DNA of 10,712 nt, taken from the NCBI GenBank assembly GCA_036825435.1, contig DAISYG010000075.1, forward strand, positions 1-10,712. Direction: 5' to 3'. The notes beneath the pieces are model-generated. The model was not told the DNA's origin. It saw nothing but the letters and a program-made list of their open reading frames with translations, and searched no databases. Both the position numbers and the translations under genes were made by a program. This DNA comes from UBA931 sp036825435 (GTDB taxonomy: Bacteria > Pseudomonadota > Gammaproteobacteria > Burkholderiales > Casimicrobiaceae). Position 1 is the stretch's first letter. Each line of letters starts with the position of its first letter. Below are positions 1 through 7,355 of this stretch, one piece after another.

Positions 1-2
1 AT

Positions 3-419
3 CCTGACCCTTCTTCCTGTTGTCAAAATTGCACTTCGTGGTTGAATTCAAGGGTTACATCCATCGCACAAAATCCAGAGAGAATATTCAACTTCGTCGT
101 CGCCAATTCGATGATTGACGAGGTAAATGTCCGTGATGAAGCTCTCATTCTGGAAAAAGCACTTATCAAGTACTTCGGCACAAAACTACAAGAGTTGAAT
201 AAAAAGAATGAATCATCCCAGCTTAAAAATCAACTAGAGGCCTTGATAGCCCACCATCGAATCAACTCGATTACATTTGATCTAAGCATGGAAGAGCCAA
301 GAGAACTGTTTCGTTTTTTTTCCCGTAGAATAGCACCAACTGACCGGCATCATTTTACCTGTCAAATCGGTGAATTTGGAGCCGAAATCGTGACACCAAA
401 GGATTTGCAATTCTCTTGA
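3..419 (+). CDS. Hypothetical protein, 5' end outside the window (partial)
   Basis: I do not recognise this gene. The frame is open from base 3 to the TGA at 417-419, so the true start probably lies upstream of the window. Internal candidate starts are a TTG at 42 (125 residues) and an ATG at 111; neither has a Shine-Dalgarno. The visible protein is soluble-looking, with no membrane segment or signal peptide. It has a charged, probably helical middle (from the TTG, about residues 30-75, rich in Lys, Glu and Leu) and ends with a short beta-like stretch. The segment EALILEKALIKYFG is faintly reminiscent of the Glu-bearing helix of GIY-YIG nucleases, but the other motifs of that fold are not visible, so I assign no function. 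The sequence is clearly more AT-rich than the operon to its right and the gene runs toward lnt, consistent with an accessory gene or remnant. Confidence 0.5.
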   Translation, partial: PDPSSCCQNCTSWLNSRVTSIAQNPERIFNFVVANSMIDEVNVRDEALILEKALIKYFGTKLQELNKKNESSQLKNQLEALIAHHRINSITFDLSMEEPRELFRFFSRRIAPTDRHHFTCQIGEFGAEIVTPKDLQFS

Positions 420-572
420 CAGACACTAGGCTACATGCTTACGTTTTACAATGATTTTTGAGAATAAGGGCATCTCCATATTTTGAGCTTGCTTTCATGG
501 TGAGCATCTAAAAAAACTGCTATACGAGAAAGTGAGCTGCCTGCTATTTGTTTGTGGTGACGATTCTAAATT

Positions 573-2189
573 TTACTGGTTTCTGCTTTCTGAAAAATTT
601 TTTCTCTGCACCAAAGCAACTGTCAACAACAAAAGTATTATCAAACCAAACACAAACCAATCGCCCCAGCGCAGATAAGGCGTGTTGCCGCTGCGTCCTT
701 GGGTTTCGGTTTCAAGAACCGCCTCTTCAAACCACGGTAATCGTTCCGCCGTGCGTCCTTGATAATCAATTAACGACGTAACGCCGGTGTTGGTAACGCG
801 TAGCATTGCACGACCGCTTTCCAATGCGCGTATGCTTGCAATACGATGATGTTGCCACGTCGCGATGGAATGCCCGTACCACGCATCGTTGGTGAAATTC
901 ACCAACAACGTTGAGTTGCGCACCCGTTCTCTTTGCTCCGCACCAAAAACATCTTCAAAGCAGATCGACACCGCTACTTGTTGCCCGGCGACCGCAAACG
1001 GTGGTTGATCTTCCGTACCCGAGCTCTGCCCGGCAATCGGAATGGAAATCAGCGCATGCATGATTGGCGCGATCACGCTTTCAAAAGGAATTTTCTCGCC
1101 GAACAAAACCAGATGGCGTTTACGATAAAGTTGCGTCGGCGCATCGCCCAAGCTCACCACACTGTTGAAATAATCGTCGCGCGCTTTATCGGGATTGAGG
1201 CGTCGAGTGAACATGCCAATCAAGAAATCGCCATCCCGTGCGCGCCCCATTTCCTGGTATGCGATAACTTCTTCATCGGGCACTTTGTCGGCAAAATCGG
1301 GAAATGCGCTTTCGGGCAGCACCACCAACCGCCCTTTGCTTTGTTCCGCAAGCCTACGATAACGCGCATAGGTTTCTGCGCGAAACTCAGGATCGAATTT
1401 GATATCCTGCGCAATATTGCCTTGAATCAACGATACCGGTAACGGTTCCTCGACGACATGCGTCCATGAAGCATGCGTCAATAGCCAACCGCCAACCAGA
1501 ATTGCCATAGCCAACGCAGCACTGAACACGCGCCAACGTTTCTGCATGATGAATGCCAGACAAACGCTCAATAATACGGAAGCAACACTCGTCAGATAAA
1601 CGCCGCCCACCGGTGTCAAGCCCGCTAGTGGACTGGGCAATGCCTGTGCATAGCCCAGCGAAAGCCACGGAAAACCATCCAGAAACCAGGCGCGTGCCAG
1701 CTCGGAAAGCCCCCACAGCGCAGGCAACGCCCAAAGGCAATATTGTCTTTTGAATAGGCGAATCAGTGCATAACCGACCAATGCCGGATAGAGCGACAAA
1801 TACGAAACCAATACCAGCATCGCGATAAGCGCCAGAATGCCCGCCATACCTCCGAACGTAGTCATCGCGATAATGATCCAATACACGCCCGCACCGAAAA
1901 AACCCAAGCCGTAGATGAAGCCGAGTTTGAATGCCTGACGCGGCAATGCGGCATATCGCTGCCAGAGCAGCGCCATGACAGTCAGCGATAGAATTGGCAA
2001 AAGCGAAGCCAGAAGCGCCAGAGAGGCGTGCCACAGATCTGCCGGAAGAAAGCCGGGGGTTGCCAAAACACCCAACAGCAAAGTTGTCAACATCGCTCGA
2101 CGAGAAAGCCGAGGCGATGTGGTGTTCTCAATGGAAACGCTACCGCGTGGCGCGTCCGCTACGATCGCCGGCTCATCACTCAGACTCAT
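573..2189 (-). CDS. lnt: Apolipoprotein N-acyltransferase
   Basis: Lnt transfers an acyl chain from phospholipid to the alpha-amino group of the diacylated N-terminal cysteine of lipoproteins, the last step of lipoprotein maturation, at the inner membrane. The N-terminal half has a run of hydrophobic helices. The C-terminal half is a nitrilase-like domain, followed by one more membrane helix (VFGLIILLLLTVALV) near the end. The catalytic triad is visible: Glu in VVLPESAFP, Lys in YRKRHLVLFGE and Cys in VSICFEDVFG (Glu293, Lys357, Cys410 from the chosen start). The NDAWYG motif follows. The chosen ATG at 2189 lies one base after the corC TAG, with GGAG four bases upstream. A GTG at 2213, inside corC, would add eight residues and is the main alternative. 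At 538 residues it is slightly longer than E. coli Lnt (512). One oddity is Leu where the family usually has Pro in the LVPFGE motif. It is the last gene of the operon. Function is secure; the start is less so. Confidence 0.96.
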   Translation of the reverse strand: MSLSDEPAIVADAPRGSVSIENTTSPRLSRRAMLTTLLLGVLATPGFLPADLWHASLALLASLLPILSLTVMALLWQRYAALPRQAFKLGFIYGLGFFGAGVYWIIIAMTTFGGMAGILALIAMLVLVSYLSLYPALVGYALIRLFKRQYCLWALPALWGLSELARAWFLDGFPWLSLGYAQALPSPLAGLTPVGGVYLTSVASVLLSVCLAFIMQKRWRVFSAALAMAILVGGWLLTHASWTHVVEEPLPVSLIQGNIAQDIKFDPEFRAETYARYRRLAEQSKGRLVVLPESAFPDFADKVPDEEVIAYQEMGRARDGDFLIGMFTRRLNPDKARDDYFNSVVSLGDAPTQLYRKRHLVLFGEKIPFESVIAPIMHALISIPIAGQSSGTEDQPPFAVAGQQVAVSICFEDVFGAEQRERVRNSTLLVNFTNDAWYGHSIATWQHHRIASIRALESGRAMLRVTNTGVTSLIDYQGRTAERLPWFEEAVLETETQGRSGNTPYLRWGDWFVFGLIILLLLTVALVQRKNFSESRNQ

Positions 2190-2190
2190 A

Positions 2191-3072
2191 CTACTCCATT
2201 GTTTTGGACGCACTCTCGTCCAGCGGACGCATTTTCAGAGTCATGATATGGCGGCTATCGGCACGGGTCACGCGGAAACGAAATACTCCGATGGTGATTT
2301 CGTTGCCACGCTTCGGTAAGCGTCCAAATGCTTTCAACACCAAGCCGCCCACCGTATCCACTTCGTCATCGGAAAAATTGGCGTGAAAATATTCGTTGAA
2401 GGTATCAATCTCGGTATGCGCCTTGATACGATAGCTGCCGTCCTCTTCGGCAATAATATTGGTTTCGCTGTCGTCAAAATCGTATTCATCTTCGATGTCG
2501 CCGACGATTTGTTCGAGCACGTCCTCAATCGTCACCAATCCGGAAACACCACCATATTCATCGACGACAATCGCGATATGGTTGCGGTTGGCACGAAAGT
2601 CGCGCAGCAGAACGTTCAATGGTTTGCTCTCGGGAACAAAAACGGCAGGCCATAAGGTATCGCGCAAATCGAATGTTTCGGGGCTGGCGTAATAACTCAA
2701 TAGCTCTTTAGCGAGCAGGATACCGATTATGTCGTCTTTGTTTTCGCCGGTCACCGGAAAGCGCGAGTGCCGTGTTTCGATCACAAAGGGAATGAAGTCC
2801 GCCGGATCATCGCTGATGCGCAAACAATCCATTTGCGCGCGCGGGATCATGATGTCGCGCACCGTGCGCTCGGAAACGTCGAGTACGCCTTCAATCATCG
2901 ACAGCGCATCGCCGTCGAGCAGATGACGCTCGTAAGCGCTTTGCAATAGTTGTTGCAGGTCTTCCTGCAACTCTTCGCGGTTTTCAGGTTCGGGAGACAA
3001 GAACGCGGAAATGCGTTCTCTCAAAGTAGGCTTATGTGTTTCTGATGTTTCGTTTCTAGGCTCAGGGTCCAT
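2191..3072 (-). CDS. corC: CorC/YbeX-type CBS-domain protein (HlyC/CorC family)
   Basis: This is a cytoplasmic CBS-pair protein of the CorC/YbeX group, historically linked to magnesium/cobalt efflux and, through its neighbours YbeY and YbeZ, to ribosome metabolism. From the chosen ATG it has 293 residues, almost the same as E. coli CorC (292). It begins with a charged leader, followed by the conserved VRDIMIPRAQM (about 71-81) that opens the first CBS domain. The second CBS domain contains HIAIVVDEYGGVSGLVTIEDVLE (given as consecutive short blocks HIAIVVDEYGG and VSGLVTIEDVLE, about 165-188). The C-terminal CorC_HlyC domain contains DDEVDTVGGLV and ADSRHI. No transmembrane helices are present, unlike the larger CNNM-type relatives. 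A TTG at 3087 would add five residues; neither start has a good Shine-Dalgarno, and the ATG is preferred. The start is 18 bases after the ybeY stop, and the stop is one base before the preferred lnt start, so translational coupling is likely. Confidence 0.95.
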   Translation of the reverse strand: MDPEPRNETSETHKPTLRERISAFLSPEPENREELQEDLQQLLQSAYERHLLDGDALSMIEGVLDVSERTVRDIMIPRAQMDCLRISDDPADFIPFVIETRHSRFPVTGENKDDIIGILLAKELLSYYASPETFDLRDTLWPAVFVPESKPLNVLLRDFRANRNHIAIVVDEYGGVSGLVTIEDVLEQIVGDIEDEYDFDDSETNIIAEEDGSYRIKAHTEIDTFNEYFHANFSDDEVDTVGGLVLKAFGRLPKRGNEITIGVFRFRVTRADSRHIMTLKMRPLDESASKTME

Positions 3073-3090
3073 TATGCGTTTGCGCAAAAG

Positions 3091-3543
3091 TCAAAGATAG
3101 GGATCAGGATACCCTAAATGGGCAAGAATTGCAGTCTCTTGCGCCTCCATTTTTTCGGCATCCTTGTTTTTTTCGTGGTCAAAACCCAGCAAATGCAGCA
3201 CGCCATGTACCACCAGATGCGCGCAATGCGTGCGCCAAGGCTTTTCTCCAGCCTCTTCGAGCACCACCGGCATGCACAGCACAATGTCGCCGATGCAGCG
3301 TTTCGGTTGTTGTTCATAGACGAAAGTCAGCACATTGGTCGCATAATCTTTGCCACGGAATTCATGATTCAGCGCATACCCTTCGTCACGATCAACAAAT
3401 CGCAACGTGATTTCGGCGTGTTGAATGCGACGTGCCGTCAATGCTGCCAACACCCAGCGCCGCAATGTTCGGCGCGTTGGGATCGTGTGCTCCGTGGCTC
3501 GTTGAATCGTCAGCGCCAACAGAGGCGAGGCTTTTTTTTTCAT
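3091..3543 (-). CDS. ybeY: Endoribonuclease YbeY, rRNA maturation factor
   Basis: YbeY is a small zinc-dependent endoribonuclease involved in 3' maturation of 16S rRNA and in 70S ribosome quality control. The 150-residue product carries the diagnostic zinc-binding motif HGVLHLLGFDH (residues 113-123, three His ligands) and the upstream conserved block FRGKDYATNVLTF (about 62-74) with the functionally important Arg. The length is normal for the family (E. coli 155). The ATG overlaps the phoH stop in an ATGA arrangement (3540-3543), which implies translational re-initiation; there is no clear independent Shine-Dalgarno. Three Lys codons written as nine consecutive adenines directly follow the ATG. 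Its position between ybeZ and corC is the classic gene order. Confidence 0.97.
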   Translation of the reverse strand: MKKKASPLLALTIQRATEHTIPTRRTLRRWVLAALTARRIQHAEITLRFVDRDEGYALNHEFRGKDYATNVLTFVYEQQPKRCIGDIVLCMPVVLEEAGEKPWRTHCAHLVVHGVLHLLGFDHEKNKDAEKMEAQETAILAHLGYPDPYL

Positions 3544-4556
3544 GTTGTTCGCTTGCTCGAACGTTGCGACGTGCCGTGGCGATTATCCTGCGCGCCATGT
3601 TTGGCATACGCTTCGACAATGCGTTGCACCACCGGATGGCGTACCACATCGCTGCTGTTAAATTGCACAAAAGCAATGCCCGATACATCGCGCAACACGG
3701 TTTGCGCGTCGATCAAACCTGAGCGCTGACCGGGCGATAAGTCGATCTGCGTCGTGTCGCCGGTGACCACCACGCGTGCGCCGAAGCCGACGCGCGTCAG
3801 GAACATCTTCATTTGCTCCGGTGTGGTGTTTTGCGCTTCGTCGAGAATGATGAACGCGCCATTCAGTGTTCGTCCGCGCATATACGCCAGCGGCGCGATC
3901 TCGATGATTTGTCGTTCGATCAATTTCAACGTTTTGTCGAAGCCCAGTAAATCGTACAGTGCGTCGTACAACGGGCGCAAATAAGGATCAACTTTTTGTG
4001 CCAGATCGCCCGGCAAAAAACCGAGACGCTCGCCCGCCTCCACTGCCGGACGCACCAGCACAATGCGTTGCACGGCGTCGCGTTCCAGCGCATCCACGGC
4101 GCAAGCCACAGCGAGATAGGTTTTTCCGGTTCCGGCAGGACCGATACCAAACGTAATATCGTGTACGCCAATCGCTTCCAGATAAACACTTTGGTTCGGT
4201 GTGCGCGCCTTCAATCCGATTTGTCGTGTATTCAACCGCACAGCCATTTTGTCATCCGCTTTTGCCTCCGGCACTTGCGCCATCGCTTCCACCAACACCA
4301 ACTGTACTTCCTCTAAGGTCAAGCGGTTTTTAATATCTGCGTAGAGTGTCGTCAAAACTTGTTGCGCACGATAGGCGGCATCCACTGTTCCTTCGACAGT
4401 GAACGATGCACCGCGATGGCGAATCGTCACCGAAAGCGCTGTTTCGATTTCGCGCACATGAATGCTCATCGGCCCGACCAACTCCTGCAAGCGCTTGCTG
4501 TCGGATGGCGTCAAATCAAAATCAAGAATTGTGTTGGAACCCGATGTGCGTTGCAT
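3540..4556 (-). CDS. ybeZ: PhoH-like protein YbeZ (P-loop ATPase)
   Basis: This is a cytoplasmic P-loop NTPase of the PhoH family, partner of YbeY in the ybeZYX cluster; the exact substrate is unresolved, with a role in RNA/ribosome metabolism favoured. The 338-residue product has an N-terminal region (about 1-80) resembling the usual nucleic-acid-binding-like extension of YbeZ proteins. The ATPase domain follows: Walker A GPAGTGKT (139-146), the VRPAVEAGERLGFLPGDL block (168-185), Walker B FIILDEAQN (235-243) and VVVTGDTTQIDL (262-273). The tail from about 319 is basic and polar (HGAQDNRHGTSQRSSKRTT), poorly conserved, and overlaps ybeY by four bases. The ATG at 4556 has a good ribosome binding site, AGGTGG, six bases upstream, lying in the 16-base gap after the protease stop. 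In E. coli the gene follows miaB directly; here the protease gene sits between them. Confidence 0.96.
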   Translation of the reverse strand: MQRTSGSNTILDFDLTPSDSKRLQELVGPMSIHVREIETALSVTIRHRGASFTVEGTVDAAYRAQQVLTTLYADIKNRLTLEEVQLVLVEAMAQVPEAKADDKMAVRLNTRQIGLKARTPNQSVYLEAIGVHDITFGIGPAGTGKTYLAVACAVDALERDAVQRIVLVRPAVEAGERLGFLPGDLAQKVDPYLRPLYDALYDLLGFDKTLKLIERQIIEIAPLAYMRGRTLNGAFIILDEAQNTTPEQMKMFLTRVGFGARVVVTGDTTQIDLSPGQRSGLIDAQTVLRDVSGIAFVQFNSSDVVRHPVVQRIVEAYAKHGAQDNRHGTSQRSSKRTT

Positions 4557-4562
4557 CGTTCA

Positions 4563-4568
4563 CCACCT
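4563..4568 (-). promoter_or_regulatory. Ribosome binding site of ybeZ
   Basis: On the minus strand AGGTGG ends six bases before the ATG at 4556, in the short gap after the protease stop. It fixes the ybeZ start and shows the gene has its own translation signal rather than relying only on coupling. Confidence 0.7.
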
Positions 4569-4572
4569 TTCA

Positions 4573-7341
4573 TCAATAGCTGGTGCGCACCATCGACGCA
4601 CTCAGTGCTTCCTTGAGCAACGCGCGCACTTCTTCAAGATGCGCACGTGCTTCGCGTGAATAGCGTCCGCTGTACTGGCGCAGGCAAGCATCAATATCGC
4701 GATGCAATTGTGTCGCCTCCATACGCAGCAGAGCGCGTGCTTCCGCCGGCATCATGGTCGTTGCCACCAGCGACTGCGCCAGCGCGCGTGCGTGCTCGCG
4801 CTGAATATTGCGGCGCAGCAACGGAATATCACTGCCACGTTGCAGTTCACTCCAAATCGCCCGTCGCAATGTTCCGTACAACTCGTTCAATGTCAGCGCA
4901 TCGTCACCTGCTTTTGTTCGTGCCTGATTGTTGATCAATCGTTGCGCCACCATCGCACTCATCAGCGGCGTCAATGCCTTTTTCTGCAAAGTCAATATTT
5001 GCTGATCAACAGCGATGTCGGTTGGCTGCGGCAAACTGCCCAAAGTTCGCGCATCTTGTTGGTCGAAAGACGTCACCGCCATGTGGCGTAAAAACCCCGG
5101 CGAGAATTGTAGACTGTCTGCCGAGAAAATATTGGTTTCCAACAACTTCAATGCTGCACGCTGGCGCGCGGCGGGTACCGGCGTCATTGGCGCAACATCG
5201 TCACCCGGACGCGCGGCACGACGATAAACGCCGCCCGGATAACGTGCCGCCAATGTCACGCTGCGTTCGAGATGAATCATGCCACGTTGAAAATTACGTC
5301 GCAAAACACTGTATGTCTGCTCCGGCGTCAATGCCGCTTTTTGCGTGCGTGTCCATAACTCATGAACGAGCTTGACGCGCTTTTCCGCATACGCCAGCGG
5401 ATCGCTTCCCAAGTCTTGTGTGCTGACTTCGGGGTCAAGCGCCAGCATACTCGCGTCTTCGTCGGCAGCGTACACCAACAATGGATCGCTAACGCCACGC
5501 GCGGCGATTCGTTGCAACGCTTCCTTTTCTTCATCCTCCGACCATGTGCTGTAACCGTACTCGATAGCCCAATAATCGTAAGGGCCAATCGTGGTCATCT
5601 GGTACGCGCCCTGTTTTCTACCTTCGAGCGCCAGATTCCATGGCAAATATTCCATGATCGAACCCGCCAAGCCGTGCTCGCGCGTGAATTCCAAGTCAGC
5701 CAGTTGTTGTTCATTGTATGCTGTGGATGCATGAAAGTTGTGACGTAAACCGAGTGTATGTCCAACCTCGTGCATCGCCACATGTTTGAGATAATCGTTA
5801 ATGAACTGCCGCGTTGCCAGATCATCACGCACTCGTTCACTACGCAACGCCAGCAGCGACATACCGAACTGCGCCTCTTGCATCGCGACGGAACCCACCA
5901 TACACATATTGGCATTCAGTGTTTCTTCATCAACGGCTGCTCCATCAATCGTTTCGCCGAATATCGATGCCACGGCGCGCACCTGACTGGAATCCAACCC
6001 GATATCAGCATCGAGAATTTCACCGCTGCGCGGATCAACCACCGATGGTCCAATACCGCCGAACGAACTTTGCGCGGTTGTCAACCAACGAATTGATGGG
6101 CGATAAAGATCGCTGGTGGAAAACTCGTCATCATCGTGCGCGATTTCGACACGAATTGCGTCTTTGAAACCGATGCGCTCAAACGCTTTGTTCCATTCCA
6201 ACACGCCCGCAATGATCGGTTGTCGATAGCGTTCCGGAATCGTCGGATCGATCCAATAGGTGATCGGGTGCACCGGCTCCGACAGTGGCAAATCGGGATT
6301 TTTTTTCTCAAGACGCCAACGATTGATCAAACGCACCGTCGGCAAGCGTGCTTCGTCAGCAGTGAAATCCAGTTTTTCTGTATGAAAATAACCGACGCGT
6401 TCATCGGCAATACGTGTCACCATCGGCTCTTCTGGCAATACCGCCAACGAATAACTGAACCCCAAAAACAAGCTACGCACATCGGGCAACACGGAAGGTA
6501 ATATTGGTTGCGTCAACGGTACCGGATGCGGGCTTGGCTCTTCGCCGGGTTTGAGCATCGTCGGCATTGCCACACGCGCCATGCTGTAATGCGCGTTGAC
6601 GTCGATTACGACCAGACGTTCATCCGCGCGCGCTTTGTCGATGTAGGAGTTGCGCGCATCGAAACCGTAGGATTGTCGATACATGCGATTCAGCATATCG
6701 ACAGCGCCCGGAATATCCTTGAGCAGCAAAGCGTTCGCTTCAACCAGAACGGTTTTACGTTCGGGATGCGGCTGCGACACCACCGGTGCAGACGACAACA
6801 AACTGTCGGAAAACGAACGCGCCACCGCCAATGCTTCCGGTGTATCCGGCTGTGCCGTGTACCGCGTATTTTTCAGCAGCATCTGCACGTTGTCGCCGAT
6901 GCGACGAAACTGAACAACACCGTCAACACCGACAGGATAAATCATCATGCCGCCATAGATGCGCTTTTCGCCGATGCCGCGATCAAGATTCGACTTGAGA
7001 TAAAACAAACGCCCGAAGTCTTCCGGCGCCAACTCCAGCCATACCTTTTCGTTTTTGCGGTAAATCGAAATGATGCCTTCGCTGCGCTCCGCACCTTCGA
7101 TCACTTTCGCGAAAGGTTGGAGTTTGCTGCCAGATGTCGTCGCTGCCGGTTTTTTTACTTCGTTTGTTTCGCTCTGACCGTTTTTCGCTTCTTCACCGTT
7201 TTGTTTTTCGTTTTGGTTTCCGTGCTCGTTTTGGGTTTGCGTTGCTTCCGTTTCGGATGCAGCAGGTGGATTGGTCGTCGCGCACGCGCTAATCAACAAA
7301 GCCGAGAAAATTACCGGAAAAAAAACGCTTGATATTTTCAT
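4573..7341 (-). CDS. Zinc-dependent metalloprotease lipoprotein (DUF5117/metzincin-like family)
   Basis: This is a predicted cell-envelope zinc protease of 922 residues. Numbering is from the ATG at 7341, chosen because it starts a signal sequence and has AAGGA nine bases upstream; an in-frame ATG at 7368 would lie inside miaB and spoil the signal peptide. Residues 1-20 form a lipoprotein signal (MKISSVFFPVIFSALLISAC) with a lipobox ISAC, lipidated Cys20 and Ala at +2, which points to the outer membrane. A hydrophilic linker rich in Gln, Asn, Glu and Lys follows (about 25-70). A region resembling DUF5117 comes next (about 80-280). The protease domain carries the extended metzincin zinc motif HEVGHTLGLRH (His524, Glu525, His528, His534) and a downstream SIMEY stretch that could supply the Met-turn (Met563). 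The helical C-terminal ~200 residues are rich in Arg and Ala. The substrate is unknown. It lies 14 bases after miaB and 16 before ybeZ, within the operon, which is not the usual content of this locus. The family-domain names are from memory of related proteins; the active site and lipobox are seen directly. Confidence 0.88.
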   Translation of the reverse strand: MKISSVFFPVIFSALLISACATTNPPAASETEATQTQNEHGNQNEKQNGEEAKNGQSETNEVKKPAATTSGSKLQPFAKVIEGAERSEGIISIYRKNEKVWLELAPEDFGRLFYLKSNLDRGIGEKRIYGGMMIYPVGVDGVVQFRRIGDNVQMLLKNTRYTAQPDTPEALAVARSFSDSLLSSAPVVSQPHPERKTVLVEANALLLKDIPGAVDMLNRMYRQSYGFDARNSYIDKARADERLVVIDVNAHYSMARVAMPTMLKPGEEPSPHPVPLTQPILPSVLPDVRSLFLGFSYSLAVLPEEPMVTRIADERVGYFHTEKLDFTADEARLPTVRLINRWRLEKKNPDLPLSEPVHPITYWIDPTIPERYRQPIIAGVLEWNKAFERIGFKDAIRVEIAHDDDEFSTSDLYRPSIRWLTTAQSSFGGIGPSVVDPRSGEILDADIGLDSSQVRAVASIFGETIDGAAVDEETLNANMCMVGSVAMQEAQFGMSLLALRSERVRDDLATRQFINDYLKHVAMHEVGHTLGLRHNFHASTAYNEQQLADLEFTREHGLAGSIMEYLPWNLALEGRKQGAYQMTTIGPYDYWAIEYGYSTWSEDEEKEALQRIAARGVSDPLLVYAADEDASMLALDPEVSTQDLGSDPLAYAEKRVKLVHELWTRTQKAALTPEQTYSVLRRNFQRGMIHLERSVTLAARYPGGVYRRAARPGDDVAPMTPVPAARQRAALKLLETNIFSADSLQFSPGFLRHMAVTSFDQQDARTLGSLPQPTDIAVDQQILTLQKKALTPLMSAMVAQRLINNQARTKAGDDALTLNELYGTLRRAIWSELQRGSDIPLLRRNIQREHARALAQSLVATTMMPAEARALLRMEATQLHRDIDACLRQYSGRYSREARAHLEEVRALLKEALSASMVRTSY

Positions 7342-7350
7342 GAATGCTTT

Positions 7351-7355
7351 TCCTT
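7351..7355 (-). promoter_or_regulatory. Ribosome binding site of the metalloprotease gene
   Basis: AAGGA on the minus strand directly follows the miaB TAG and ends nine bases before the ATG at 7341. It supports the start that yields a proper lipoprotein signal peptide over the longer in-frame start at 7368. Confidence 0.65.

Noticed and set aside
420..572. Possible terminator between the left-edge gene and lnt
   Set aside because: I searched both strands for a GC-rich stem followed by a T-run and found none; the AAAAATTTTTT at 593-603 is coding sequence of lnt and has no stem.
933..1442. 169-codon + strand frame opposite the lnt catalytic domain
   Set aside because: Antisense to the catalytic triad region of lnt; no start signal and no family features.
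1387..2034. 215-codon frame on the - strand overlapping lnt in another frame
   Set aside because: It lies wholly within the lnt membrane domain and its composition follows from frame-shifted lnt codons.
6508..7332. 274-codon open frame on the + strand opposite the metalloprotease N-terminus
   Set aside because: The translation is rich in His, Arg, Cys and Phe with no family pattern, and the opposite strand encodes a convincing lipoprotein signal and protease. It is an antisense shadow.
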